From: an uncultured Clostridia bacterium | GTDB lineage: Bacteria; Bacillota; Clostridia; Christensenellales; Borkfalkiaceae | NCBI GenBank assembly: GCA_934254825.1 | Contig: CAKQMB010000015.1 | Coordinates: 3,663 to 67,662 of the forward strand | Direction of reading: 5' to 3' | Length of the DNA stretch: 64,000 nt | Part shown: in pieces, positions 8,528 to 15,763 of the stretch | How positions within the stretch are numbered: the first letter of the stretch is position 1 | Layout: each line of letters begins with the position of its first letter | The notes under the pieces: model-generated | What the model was told of the DNA's origin: nothing | The model's input: only the letters and a program-made list of their open reading frames with translations | Database searches by the model: none | Position numbers and translations under genes: made by a program

Positions 8528-9262
8528 TTATATGTTGATTCCCGTATATGTGTTGCGAATAACGATAGGGGAAAGAACTTGATTTTTTTCGGCATCCTTC
8601 CATACTTTTTCGTTATGAGTTAAACTGACAAGATATCCTGCCGTGTAAATACCGTATTTTTTATAGGTTTCTTCCAGAACCTTTTCCGTTGTTTTATCGA
8701 ATGAAACTTTTTTGCCGTCTTTGATAGGATTGTTATGATAGTTTACAAATTGTTTCCAGACCTCTTCTACAACCGGTCCGTAGTTCCAGCATTTTATCGG
8801 TTCGCGGAAAATTGTTCTGTTGTTCAACTTCAAGGAAATTGCCTGAGCAAAGTATAATAATTTTTGCAGTTTTAAAGGGGTTATATAATCCGAGTCTTCC
8901 TGAGCTTCTCCTGCCGCTTTATCGATAAACCAGTAAGCAACGTCTACCGCCTTGTTATCACCGATAGTAATATCAGCGTCTTCATCGAGAACGGTGTTTT
9001 TAGCTTTTGTCGTTGCAATATCGAAATCGTTTTGTAAGCCTAACCAGTAACCGGCGGGCATACCGAAAATCGGCTCTATCGCAATGGCAAAATCGGTGTT
9101 AATGCTTCTTTTTCCTTTGATAATTTCATTGATAATTGTTTTGGAGATTCCCGTTTTTGCCGAAAGCTCGGACTGTTTCATTCCGATATCGCTTAAAGCC
9201 TCTTTTAAAAACTCGCCCGGGTGGATTGCATAATCAAAAGTGTAATTATTATTAGTCGCCAT
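8528..9262 (-). CDS. HigA-type HTH antitoxin fused to a Panacea (DUF4065) domain
   Basis: Residues about 10-75 are a HigA-like XRE helix-turn-helix (IHPGEFLKEALSDIGMKQSEL, SKTGISKTIINEIIKGKRS). Residues about 105-235 are a Panacea/DUF4065 domain, recognised by PLKLQKLLYFAQAISL and IKCWNYGPVVEEVWKQF. Panacea domains are known as antitoxin modules that neutralise varied toxins (PanAT systems). Here the domain is fused behind a HigA-type DNA-binding module, and the toxin gene comes first, as in higBA. The start codon overlaps the toxin gene by 11 nt and has GGAGGT upstream. Likely role: neutralise the toxin and repress the operon. Confidence 0.85.
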   Translation of the reverse strand: MATNNNYTFDYAIHPGEFLKEALSDIGMKQSELSAKTGISKTIINEIIKGKRSINTDFAIAIEPIFGMPAGYWLGLQNDFDIATTKAKNTVLDEDADITIGDNKAVDVAYWFIDKAAGEAQEDSDYITPLKLQKLLYFAQAISLKLNNRTIFREPIKCWNYGPVVEEVWKQFVNYHNNPIKDGKKVSFDKTTEKVLEETYKKYGIYTAGYLVSLTHNEKVWKDAEKNQVLSPIVIRNTYTGINI

Positions 9263-9569
9263 AATGATTTGATACCTCCAAGATTGTTATTTCGTCTTCT
9301 TCAACCTGTATTTTCACTAAACTCGTTAATCTGTACGAGTAATTTATAGATAAACTTGTTATTCCCCTTTTATCGCCTGTCAAGTCGTGCGCTCTGTAAC
9401 GTTTTAAAATCGGTTGTGTATAAAAATCCGCGAATTTCTGCACATTTTTTAAATTTAACATCAGCATTGCCAAAGCCTTGGCAATATTTTTATTGCCGAG
9501 TTCTTTCACAGCTTCGCCGTAACTCACGCATATTTTTTCGACTTTTTTATTTGCGTATTTTATTATCAT
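9252..9569 (-). CDS. higB: HigB/RelE-like toxin
   Basis: A 105-aa protein of the RelE/HigB (plasmid maintenance killer) fold, expected to cleave mRNA on the ribosome. The C-terminal half has the family pattern YRAHDLTGDKRGITSLSIN and YSYRLTSLVKI, ending EITILEVSNHYGD, close to HigB proteins. The gene precedes its antitoxin, the usual order of higBA modules, and overlaps it by 11 nt. The start at 9569 has only a weak ribosome site, consistent with low toxin synthesis. Confidence 0.82.
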   Translation of the reverse strand: MIIKYANKKVEKICVSYGEAVKELGNKNIAKALAMLMLNLKNVQKFADFYTQPILKRYRAHDLTGDKRGITSLSINYSYRLTSLVKIQVEEDEITILEVSNHYGD

Positions 9570-9711
9570 TATATGTAATGCCTTATAGTTTGTTCACGTT
9601 TTTGTGAATTTATTATAACACCGAGATTTGAAATAGTCAAATATTACGGACATATTTTCTGAAAAATTTTTCATTAAATTGATTATAGATAAAATCTAAA
9701 AATGACAGAAT

Positions 9712-9732
9712 ATCGGTCTATAAGTCGATAAA
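9712..9732 (-). repeat. Dispersed repeat copy
   Basis: CGGTCTATAAGTCGATAAAC lies between the XRE gene and the toxin gene. The remaining 9570-9778 stretch is AT-rich upstream DNA of the toxin operon with no gene seen. Confidence 0.65.
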
Positions 9733-9778
9733 CGGGCAAAATCTGCGTTCATTGCGATATAATTTAACGATTAAAAAC

Positions 9779-9827
9779 AAAAACGAATTCGCTTTATTGT
9801 TGCTTAACATAACGAATTCGTTTTTTT
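9779..9827 (-). terminator. Bidirectional terminator after the XRE gene
   Basis: AAAAACGAATTCG (9779-9791) pairs with CGAATTCGTTTTT (9813-9825); T-runs are available on both strands. Confidence 0.75.
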
Positions 9828-9828
9828 A

Positions 9829-9958
9829 TTAGTCTGAAAATAATTCAATTAAGGCTTGTTGTTTTTCGGGAGATAGTTTTCGGAAAGAAGTAATGATTTT
9901 CTTTTCCCGCTCGGTTAAATGTAAGAAAGCGCGGGGCGGAAAATCTTTGTCGGAATTT
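9829..9958 (-). pseudogene. Detached C-terminal tail of the XRE repressor
   Basis: In the reading frame next to that of the XRE gene, the sequence DFENSDKDFPPRAFLHLTER followed by EKKIITSFRKLSPEKQQAL runs to a stop at 9829. This is the kind of C-terminal helix (LTEREKKII..FRKLSPE) that many XRE repressors carry. The span 9829-10171 is 343 nt, one base more than a multiple of three, so a single-base insertion (or two-base deletion) near 9965-9985 would explain the split. Confidence 0.5.
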
Positions 9959-10171
9959 TCAAAATCGATCTTCGTCGGGTACTCCGAGCAAATCGTATAA
10001 ACTGACGTCGTAAAGTTTTGCCAACTCCACAAGTTTTTCATACTCGGGGCGGGAAACGTCGTTTTCCCAGTCGCTGACGTTAGATTGATGAATAGATAAC
10101 TTCTCGGCGACTTGTTTTTGAGTGTAGCCACGTTCTTTACGGGCGTTTTTGAAGTAAATTCCGTAATTCAT
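9959..10171 (-). CDS. XRE-family repressor, apparently frameshifted near its end
   Basis: The intact frame of 70 aa starts at ATG 10171 (NYGIYFKNARKERGYTQKQV) and includes the full helix-turn-helix (KLSIHQSNVSDWENDVSRPE) and the usual closing YDVSLYDLLGVPDED. It then meets a stop, while the expected C-terminal tail continues in another frame. The DNA-binding part is complete, so it may still work. It is divergent from the methyltransferase gene, and two palindromic sites lie between them. It therefore resembles the controller of a restriction-modification locus. The longer open frame upstream of 10171 reads through the promoter and is not the true start. Confidence 0.72.
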   Translation of the reverse strand: MNYGIYFKNARKERGYTQKQVAEKLSIHQSNVSDWENDVSRPEYEKLVELAKLYDVSLYDLLGVPDEDRF

Positions 10172-10191
10172 TATAATTATTTTAACAAAAA

Positions 10192-10233
10192 TGTGTATCG
10201 CACATTGACAAATATGTGCAATGCACATATAAT
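10192..10233 (+). promoter_or_regulatory. Methyltransferase promoter with two palindromic operators
   Basis: TTGACA (10205-10210) and TATAAT (10228-10233) are exactly 17 bp apart. The spacer contains TGTGCAATGCACA (10215-10227), a near-perfect palindrome. A related site, TGTGTATCGCACA (10192-10204), abuts the -35 on its upstream side. The two centres are 23 bp apart. A repressor bound here would block RNA polymerase directly; the divergent XRE protein is the obvious candidate. The predicted transcription start coincides with the methyltransferase start codon at 10240. Confidence 0.8.
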
Positions 10234-10239
10234 ATATGT

Positions 10240-10974
10240 ATGGCAAAATATCAAGATAATGACAAATCGCAAAAAACACAGATAAAATCGAAAAAGCGGG
10301 TTGCCGAACACGGCGAAGTTTTTACAAACGAAAGAGAAGTAAAGGCAATGTGCGATCTGGTCGCGCAGGAATGTGAGCGGATTGACAGCCGATTTTTAGA
10401 ACCCGCGTGCGGCGACGGTAATTTTTTAGCCGAGATTTTAACGCGAAAACTTACTACCGTAAAAAAGCTCTACAAGTCCAACACTTACGATTATGAGCGG
10501 TATTCCGTTCTGGCGGTAACGAGCGTTTACGGCGTAGATATTTTATCCGATAACGTGGCAGAGTGCCGCGAACGGCTTTTTATACTGTGGGATAAAGAGT
10601 ATAAAGCGGTTTGCAAAAAGGCTGTCGCGCAGGAAACGCGCGAAGCGGTGAAATATATTCTTTCAAAAAATATTTTATGCGGCAACGCCTTAACGCTTAT
10701 GTGTGTGGACGAAAATCAAAAAGATACCGAAACGCCGATAATTTTCCCCGAATGGAGTTTAATGCTCGGCGCGAAGCTGAAACGCCGCGATTTTCGGCTT
10801 GACGTAATGCTGAAAGCGAACGACAAACCCCAAAACGGACAATCGTCTTTATTCGATATATCCGAGGAAATTCGGAAATTCATTTCGATAAATCCCGTAA
10901 CAAAAGAATATATGGCAGAGCCGATATGCGAATATCCGCCCGCGCATTTCAGGAGAGTGCAGGAAAATGGCTGA
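10240..10974 (+). CDS. Adenine-methyltransferase-like protein (subunit M type)
   Basis: The N-terminal pattern KKRVAEHGEVFTNEREVKAM and SAM-binding motif I FLEPACGDGNFLAEI (around residues 50-64) place it with N6-adenine DNA methyltransferases of type I/IIG-like systems. No NPPY/F catalytic motif is visible, and at 244 aa it is short, so it is probably a partner subunit and not a complete enzyme. The start is ATG 10240; the family-typical GEVFT region follows directly, which excludes a downstream start. With the promoter -10 ending at 10233, the mRNA would be leaderless. It overlaps the next gene by 8 nt. Confidence 0.72.
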   Translation: MAKYQDNDKSQKTQIKSKKRVAEHGEVFTNEREVKAMCDLVAQECERIDSRFLEPACGDGNFLAEILTRKLTTVKKLYKSNTYDYERYSVLAVTSVYGVDILSDNVAECRERLFILWDKEYKAVCKKAVAQETREAVKYILSKNILCGNALTLMCVDENQKDTETPIIFPEWSLMLGAKLKRRDFRLDVMLKANDKPQNGQSSLFDISEEIRKFISINPVTKEYMAEPICEYPPAHFRRVQENG

Positions 10975-12508
10975 AACTTTTTTCGATAAAATCTATAAAA
11001 ATAAAACTTTGCATACGCCCGACGTTTTATCGTGCCTTGCAAATTTATCCAACGACGAAGTTTTTACCCCACCCGACGTGGTGAACAAAATGCTCGACCT
11101 TTTGCCGCAGGAATTATTCTGCGACCCGAACGCCACGTTTTTAGATCCCGCTTGCAAAACGGGTGTGTTTTTACGCGAAATCGCAAAACGTTTGCTTGTG
11201 GGGTTGGCGGATAAAATTCCCGATTTGCAAAAACGTATCGACCATATATTCCATAACCAGCTATACGGAATAGCGATAACCGAACTCACAAGTTTGCTAT
11301 CCCGCAGAAGCCTTTATTGTTCGAAATATCCGAACGGCGAATATTCGATTTCTCATTTCGACACAGCGGAAGGTAATATTCGTTATCGCCGCGTAAACCA
11401 CGATTTTTCAAACGGCAAATGCAAATTCTGCGGCGCGACAAAAACGCAATGGGATCGCGGCGAAGAAAAGGAAACCCACGCTTATGAATTTATACATACT
11501 TTAAACCCGGAGAAAATTTTCAATATGAAATTCGACGTAATTATATCTAACCCGCCTTATCAGTTATCCGACGGCGGAAGCGCAAACGGTATGAGCGCAA
11601 AGCCTATTTATCAGCATTTTATTGAAATGGCAAAAAAACTTCGCCCTCGGTATATTACAATGATTATTCCTTCAAGGTGGTTTTCGGGCGGTAAAGGATT
11701 GGATTCTTTCAGAGATGAAATGTTGAACGATACGAGCATTAGAGTATTGTGTGATTATGAAAATTTCAAAGATGTTTTTCCCGGGGTGGATTTAGCCGGC
11801 GGCGCTTGTTATTTCCTTTGGGATAGGGGCAACAAAGGAATTTGTAAAGTCAGAAATTATATAGGTAAAGAATATTCTGAAAGTTATAGATATTTAAATC
11901 GGTTCGATATTTTTATTCGTTCTAATATTTCTATAAATATCGTTGAAAAAATCACTTCTAAATACGGGAAATTTTTAAATGAAAGAGTTTCGATTAGATT
12001 GCCGTTTGGAATTACGACAACTTATCAACCGTTAAATAGCGGTGTTCCTTGCTATTTTACTCAAAAAATAGGGTTAAAATACGTTGACAAAAACGACGTG
12101 AAAGACGGATTGAACGTTATCGGAAAATGGAAATTCCTCGTCCCGAAAGCGCCGATTGCCGGGCAAACAGACTTTTCAAAGCCTGTCGGATTTTATTATG
12201 ACGGGAATACCAGAATTGCAAAACCGGGTGAAATATGTTCCGAATCATGGCTTATTGCCGGAGCGTTTGACAGCGAACAAGAGACCTTATACTTCAAGTC
12301 GTATGTCTTAACGAAAACAGTGAGGTTCTTATTGTTACAAACTGTCGTATCACAAAATATAACGAGGAAAAATTTTTGTTTCATTCCCGAATTGGAAAAT
12401 TACACGCAGATTTATTCCGACGTTTATTTAAGAAAATTATGGGATATTAACGACGAGGAGTGGAATTTGATTAAATCAAAAATCGGCGAAATCGGCGGCG
12501 AAGAATGA
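10967..12508 (+). CDS. Eco57I-type N6-adenine DNA methyltransferase
   Basis: Residues about 50-65 hold motif I (LDPACKTGVFLREI) and residues about 186-192 the catalytic motif NPPYQLS. A CKFCGA knuckle with a following histidine is inserted between them. The second half (about 270-513) resembles the target-recognition part of Eco57I-like enzymes. It should transfer a methyl group from SAM to adenine in DNA. No nuclease motif is apparent. The ATG at 10967 lies inside the end of the preceding gene with AGGAAA upstream, so the two are coupled and probably form one complex. Confidence 0.8.
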   Translation: MAETFFDKIYKNKTLHTPDVLSCLANLSNDEVFTPPDVVNKMLDLLPQELFCDPNATFLDPACKTGVFLREIAKRLLVGLADKIPDLQKRIDHIFHNQLYGIAITELTSLLSRRSLYCSKYPNGEYSISHFDTAEGNIRYRRVNHDFSNGKCKFCGATKTQWDRGEEKETHAYEFIHTLNPEKIFNMKFDVIISNPPYQLSDGGSANGMSAKPIYQHFIEMAKKLRPRYITMIIPSRWFSGGKGLDSFRDEMLNDTSIRVLCDYENFKDVFPGVDLAGGACYFLWDRGNKGICKVRNYIGKEYSESYRYLNRFDIFIRSNISINIVEKITSKYGKFLNERVSIRLPFGITTTYQPLNSGVPCYFTQKIGLKYVDKNDVKDGLNVIGKWKFLVPKAPIAGQTDFSKPVGFYYDGNTRIAKPGEICSESWLIAGAFDSEQETLYFKSYVLTKTVRFLLLQTVVSQNITRKNFCFIPELENYTQIYSDVYLRKLWDINDEEWNLIKSKIGEIGGEE

Positions 12509-12867
12509 TGACAAATAATATCGGTAATAAAACCTATGTATGGGGTGATACTATGGAAATAATCAAAAAAGAATATAGAGAAGAGTATGAAAAAAGAGTA
12601 AGAGAAATTAAAAATGTTTTTTTAAATGCTTACTCGGATTACTATAATTTGGTTTATATAGAGCCGTATCTTGAAAAATATAAATCGAAAAGCGATATTG
12701 TGGACGAAAAAATACTATTACAGCCCGCAAGACACTTTATGGAATCAATCGTCAGAACGATTCAAGAAGAGTTAATTCTTATCGTTTGTTCGCTTGAAAA
12801 TAAAGATAACAAGGCAAATTCAGTTACTCAATTAAAGGCAAAGTTACGTAATTATTTGGTAAATTAG
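12505..12867 (+). CDS. Small helical protein, possibly HEPN/AbiU2-like
   Basis: The protein of 120 aa is all-helical by eye and coupled to the methyltransferase (ATGA overlap, 12505-12508). Its middle, EKRVREIKNVFLNAYSDYY then PARHFMESIVRTIQEELILI and a closing KANSVTQLKAKLRNYL, resembles the general pattern of AbiU2-like HEPN proteins of phage-defence loci. I do not see an unambiguous RxxxxH catalytic motif, so this is a tentative call. ATG 12553 (MEIIKKEYRE) is an alternative start. Its position makes it a candidate effector or accessory of the methyltransferase pair. It ends convergently with the next gene, overlapping by 4 nt. Confidence 0.5.
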   Translation: MMTNNIGNKTYVWGDTMEIIKKEYREEYEKRVREIKNVFLNAYSDYYNLVYIEPYLEKYKSKSDIVDEKILLQPARHFMESIVRTIQEELILIVCSLENKDNKANSVTQLKAKLRNYLVN

Positions 12868-13256
12868 GGGTTGTTGAGGCGGATAGTGAAATTGATGATT
12901 GTCTGGGATTTGAAAATGGATAAATAACTGCCGTCATTTTCCAATAACTCGTCATCAGAAGAGTGGGCATTGCTCATTGTTTGAATTTCTGGGGCGGTAG
13001 TGTAAGTCGAGAGCAGGGAAGCGGTAGGGGAGTTTTGAGTCGATTGAGGTAATGCCCCCTCATGAACGCTTGCCTGAATGCCGAGCAATGAAACTTTGTT
13101 TGCGTCCTCATTTTCTGAGGTGCTTTCCTGAGTGGTTGAAGTGCTTTCGGATGTGGTATTCGATGTTGAATCGTCTATATCGTCAAAACAGCCTGTAAGC
13201 AAGCAGGACGATATTATCATAATCAAACATATAATCAGTGCTAATATTTTTTTCAT
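12864..13256 (-). CDS. Small Ser/Thr-rich lipoprotein
   Basis: The signal peptide ends in LLTGC, giving a lipidated Cys23. A low-complexity Ser/Thr/Glu stretch (about residues 30-50) follows, and the remainder has no recognised domain. The ribosome site AAGGAGAC precedes the start codon. It is the last of three small envelope-associated genes transcribed leftward from 13986. Function is unknown. Confidence 0.65.
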   Translation of the reverse strand: MKKILALIICLIMIISSCLLTGCFDDIDDSTSNTTSESTSTTQESTSENEDANKVSLLGIQASVHEGALPQSTQNSPTASLLSTYTTAPEIQTMSNAHSSDDELLENDGSYLSIFKSQTIINFTIRLNNP

Positions 13257-13260
13257 TGTT

Positions 13261-13512
13261 TTAGTCTCCTTCTTTATTTTGATTTTTTTGTTTTAAGTCT
13301 GTATTTTTTAATTGCGTCGCTAAATTCTCATCGCGACATTTTGTTTCGTGTTGTTTTAAAAGCAATGTTATTATATGCTTTGCGATACTGCATACGACTA
13401 ATAGAAGAGTAATTATCAATGCAGTTTTGCAAACCATAAATACGCACAGTGAAACAACCTGTTCCCATATTGAAATGTCGGTAATAGTGATTGAGGGTAA
13501 AATATTAAACAT
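13261..13512 (-). CDS. Small single-pass membrane protein, 83 aa
   Basis: One long hydrophobic stretch spans about residues 18-52 (VVSLCVFMVCKTALIITLLL then VVCSIAKHIITLLL), followed by a charged tail of about 30 residues. The ribosome site AAAGGAG is clear. It lies 4 bp from each neighbour in the three-gene leftward operon. I do not recognise a family; a holin-like role is possible but unsupported. Confidence 0.6.
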   Translation of the reverse strand: MFNILPSITITDISIWEQVVSLCVFMVCKTALIITLLLVVCSIAKHIITLLLKQHETKCRDENLATQLKNTDLKQKNQNKEGD

Positions 13513-13515
13513 TTT

Positions 13516-13986
13516 TTATTCTCCTTTTGCTTCTTTTTTTACTTTTTCCCATTCTTCTTTAAGTAGTGATTGCGATATTAAGATTATCTTTTCAATCGTT
13601 TTGACATCTTTGCTGTTATCAAGGTGCAGAATTTCATTTTTAAGCATTAAATGTAATGGCTCGTTAAGGTTTAATCTTAGCATTATTTCATTCCGTGCTT
13701 TCCAGTATTTGTTAGACCGAGTATCGGCACTTTGAAATTGACAATTTTCATTTTCACAAACATTTTTGTCTTTATCCAACGGACAAGGATTTTTGACTTC
13801 TGCGAGCATTGTCGAAATGAAATCTCTCATCTCATTCAGCCATTTATTCCTGCTTTCGGATACTGTCTTTGCAAATAGTTTGTTGTAGTTATAGCGTGAA
13901 GTGCCGAGCGAAATAAAGAGCGAAATACCGATAGATAAAATAGCACCCGATAGAGCAATGATTGCGGCGATTACTTCTGAATCCAT
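13516..13986 (-). CDS. Membrane-anchored protein with N-terminal TM helix, 156 aa
   Basis: A hydrophobic segment at residues 5-27 (VIAAIIALSGAILSIGISLF) is followed by SRNKWLNEMRDFISTMLAEV, a cysteine cluster (C..KDKNVCENENC) and a helical C-terminus. The start is ATG 13986, because AAGGAGGT lies directly upstream; a longer open frame to 14091 runs through a terminator hairpin and is not coding. It leads the three-gene operon and sits behind an attenuator-like leader. I do not know its function. Confidence 0.65.
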   Translation of the reverse strand: MDSEVIAAIIALSGAILSIGISLFISLGTSRYNYNKLFAKTVSESRNKWLNEMRDFISTMLAEVKNPCPLDKDKNVCENENCQFQSADTRSNKYWKARNEIMLRLNLNEPLHLMLKNEILHLDNSKDVKTIEKIILISQSLLKEEWEKVKKEAKGE

Positions 13987-14011
13987 TAAAAACCTCCTTA
14001 TCATATTTTTC

Positions 14012-14197
14012 GGGGCATTAAAAAAGTGTCGCCCCAAAGATTGAGAACGACACCTGTAAAAATGCACATTCTCGCTCTTGTTGCCACACAATGATTACAA
14101 AGTACTAAACGATATTTTTGTAATGCGAAAAGAAAGCACATCTCTACCGAGATATACTTATCGCTTGGTACTTCGTATTTAATTGTCATTATGTGGC
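14012..14197 (-). promoter_or_regulatory. Structured leader with terminator and competing antiterminator
   Basis: On the minus strand, RNA starting near 14197 can form three hairpins. The first is ATCTC-GGTA-GAGAT at about 14139-14152. The second is ATTACAAA pairing with TTTGTAAT at 14094-14124. The third is an intrinsic terminator, GTGTCG (14053-14048) pairing with CGACAC (14031-14026), followed by six T residues. GGGGC (14035-14031) can instead pair with GCCCC (14016-14012), which excludes the terminator. This is a typical attenuation layout, placed just before the small membrane operon. The ligand or trigger is unknown. Confidence 0.6.
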
Positions 14198-14203
14198 AAG
14201 GAT

Positions 14204-14232
14204 ATTATAGCATTTTATTATGGATTTCGCAA
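14204..14232 (-). promoter_or_regulatory. Promoter of the small membrane-protein operon
   Basis: On the minus strand TTGCGA (14232-14227) and TATAAT (14209-14204) are 17 bp apart, placing the start near 14197, about 210 nt before the first gene. Confidence 0.7.
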
Positions 14233-14252
14233 GTCTTTTATATTGTAACCGA

Positions 14253-14765
14253 TTAAAAATTGCCTTTTACTTGTTTAATCAGTTTTTTAAGCCTGTTTTC
14301 GGAGAAATAATCGAGAACGCCGCTCAGGTTTGAAGCGAAAGTATATCGTGCCGTCTGAGTGTATTCGTCGGGCAGTCCATAAGCGATTGTATATCGAATC
14401 GCCCTTGAAAATTCCGCTTGCTTATTCAGTTTGTAAAAAGCCCCTTCATAACCGCGCATTACATTAAATGACGAAAGCCATATAATGATTGAACGGGTCA
14501 TAAAGGGGTTGTTTTTTCTGTTGTAATTCATTATCGACGAGAGCAGTTCCAGAGCAGAGGAAAAGTTCGGGTTGCCTTGCGGTTTCAAAGGTTCAAACGG
14601 GGATAAGATTTTTGATTTATCATTGAACCCGATAATATGCAGTTGAACGTTCGGCTCTGTCTGGCAGGCTCTGTTTGCTTTGACGATGAATTGTTGCATT
14701 TGCTTTGTGAATCTCGCCGAATTATATGAAATATCGGCAATGATACATACGTTTGTTGTTCTCAT
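14253..14765 (-). CDS. vWA-like domain protein, 170 aa
   Basis: The whole protein looks like a single von Willebrand factor A domain. It starts TTNVCIIADISYNSARF, where DISYN stands in the place of the metal-ion site DxSxS, with asparagine for the second serine. It continues LHIIGFNDKSKILSPF, and SIIIWLSSFNVMRGYE occupies the place of the third metal-site loop. TerY-like vWA proteins of this size act as adaptors in stress and defence operons. The start ATG 14765 has AAAGGA upstream; longer versions of the frame lack one. Confidence 0.55.
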   Translation of the reverse strand: MRTTNVCIIADISYNSARFTKQMQQFIVKANRACQTEPNVQLHIIGFNDKSKILSPFEPLKPQGNPNFSSALELLSSIMNYNRKNNPFMTRSIIIWLSSFNVMRGYEGAFYKLNKQAEFSRAIRYTIAYGLPDEYTQTARYTFASNLSGVLDYFSENRLKKLIKQVKGNF

Positions 14766-15241
14766 TGTAAAAAATCCTTTTTGTCTTGTTTTAGTCCCTC
14801 CCACCCCCGAAAAGAAGTTTTGCGCGGAACTTCAGCCGCCCCCTTTCGGGGCAAAGAGGGAAGAACCCCGAAACGGTTTTTATCCGAATCGGGGAAAACG
14901 GGCGGCGATTTTGTGCCGCCGATTCAGTAAAAATCGCGACGAAACAGCCCTGAATATACAGGCTAAGTGGCTTTTTTTGCAAAAAATCGCGAAATCGGAC
15001 TTGTGCTTAATGTCAAGGGTCGGGCGTAAAACGGGAATTTTCCCGTTTTCTCCCCGATTCCCCGATTTTGTTTCGGGGAGAATATGATATACTGAAAGAG
15101 TATATGTAAAACCCCGACTTTGCGGATAGGCGAAAAGTCGGGGTGGTATGGATAACCCCCTGAACGTTCAGGGGGTATGTAGTGCAACGCCCTTGGCGGG
15201 GATATGCGACAAGGGCGGATAAAAAGCGTTAAAGAGTATAG
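14766..15241. other. Non-coding stretch with a run of strong hairpins
   Basis: I see no gene here. At least five inverted repeats follow each other. AAAACGGGAA at 15028-15037 has its mirror at 15040-15049. CTCCCCGA/TCGGGGAG lies at 15050-15080. ACCCCGACTTT/AAAGTCGGGGT lies at 15111-15144. The perfect palindrome CCCCCTGAACGTTCAGGGGG lies at 15156-15175. CGCCCTTG/CAAGGGCG lies at 15188-15217. Some may be terminators; the group as a whole is unexplained. Confidence 0.6.
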
Positions 15242-15281
15242 AAAAAACGCGTCTGTTCCTGAATTTCAAGAACGGACGCGT
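15242..15281 (-). terminator. Terminator of the tRNA operon
   Basis: On the minus strand ACGCGTCCGTTC (15281-15270) pairs with GAACAGACGCGT (15258-15247), with one G-T pair, followed by TTTTT. Confidence 0.8.
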
Positions 15282-15288
15282 CCAGTGT

Positions 15289-15362
15289 TGGTGACCCCTA
15301 CGGGATTCGAACCCATGATACCGCCGTGAAAGGGCGATGTCTTACCGCTTGACCAAGGGGCC
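15289..15362 (-). tRNA. tRNA-Glu (anticodon TTC)
   Basis: The acceptor stem GGCCCCT pairs with AGGGGTC, the anticodon loop CTTTCAC carries TTC, and the T-arm GGGTTCGAATCCC is canonical. The CCA end is encoded. It is last in a three-tRNA minus-strand operon. Confidence 0.93.
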
Positions 15363-15414
15363 TTATTCTGTTGTATATCGCAATGCGCTTTAAGAAAGTG
15401 CAGTTGTTATCATT

Positions 15415-15491
15415 TGGTAGCGGCGGTCAGATTCGAACCAACGACCTGCCGGGTATGAACCGGCCGCTATAACCAACTAAGCTACGCCGCC
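15415..15491 (-). tRNA. Elongator tRNA-Met (anticodon CAT)
   Basis: The acceptor starts GGCGGCGTAGCTTAG, the anticodon loop is TTCATAC, and the T-arm is TTGGTTCGAATCTGA. The CCA is encoded. The paired acceptor end and the GGCGGCG start distinguish it from the initiator. Confidence 0.9.
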
Positions 15492-15535
15492 ATAAAAATT
15501 CGTAAGCAAGCAAACACGTCGCTTGCTTACTACAA

Positions 15536-15612
<77 letters not shown>

Positions 15613-15630
15613 CCGTCAAATTGCTTGTTT

Positions 15631-15659
15631 ATAATACTATATTCGAAAACAAATGTCAA
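15631..15659 (-). promoter_or_regulatory. Promoter of the tRNA operon
   Basis: On the minus strand TTGACA (15659-15654) and TATTAT (15636-15631) are 17 bp apart, just upstream of the initiator tRNA. Confidence 0.75.
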
Positions 15660-15713
15660 GAGTTTTTTAGGGGTTTTTGAAAAAAATATTTTTTTTCTTT
15701 GTCGTTTGTTTTC

Positions 15714-15742
15714 TTGTTAAAAATCGCCGTTCTTGTTATAAT
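15714..15742 (+). promoter_or_regulatory. Promoter of tilS-hpt
   Basis: TTGTTA (15714-15719) and TATAAT (15737-15742) are 17 bp apart. The start near 15749 leaves a leader of only about 15 nt, containing the GGAG ribosome site. Confidence 0.7.
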
Positions 15743-15763
15743 TGATTAGTGGAGTTTTACGGT

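Noticed and set aside
14001..14189. 62-codon frame in the leader of the membrane operon as a gene
   Set aside because: Lacks a ribosome site and spans the terminator hairpin; mentioned only as part of the leader.
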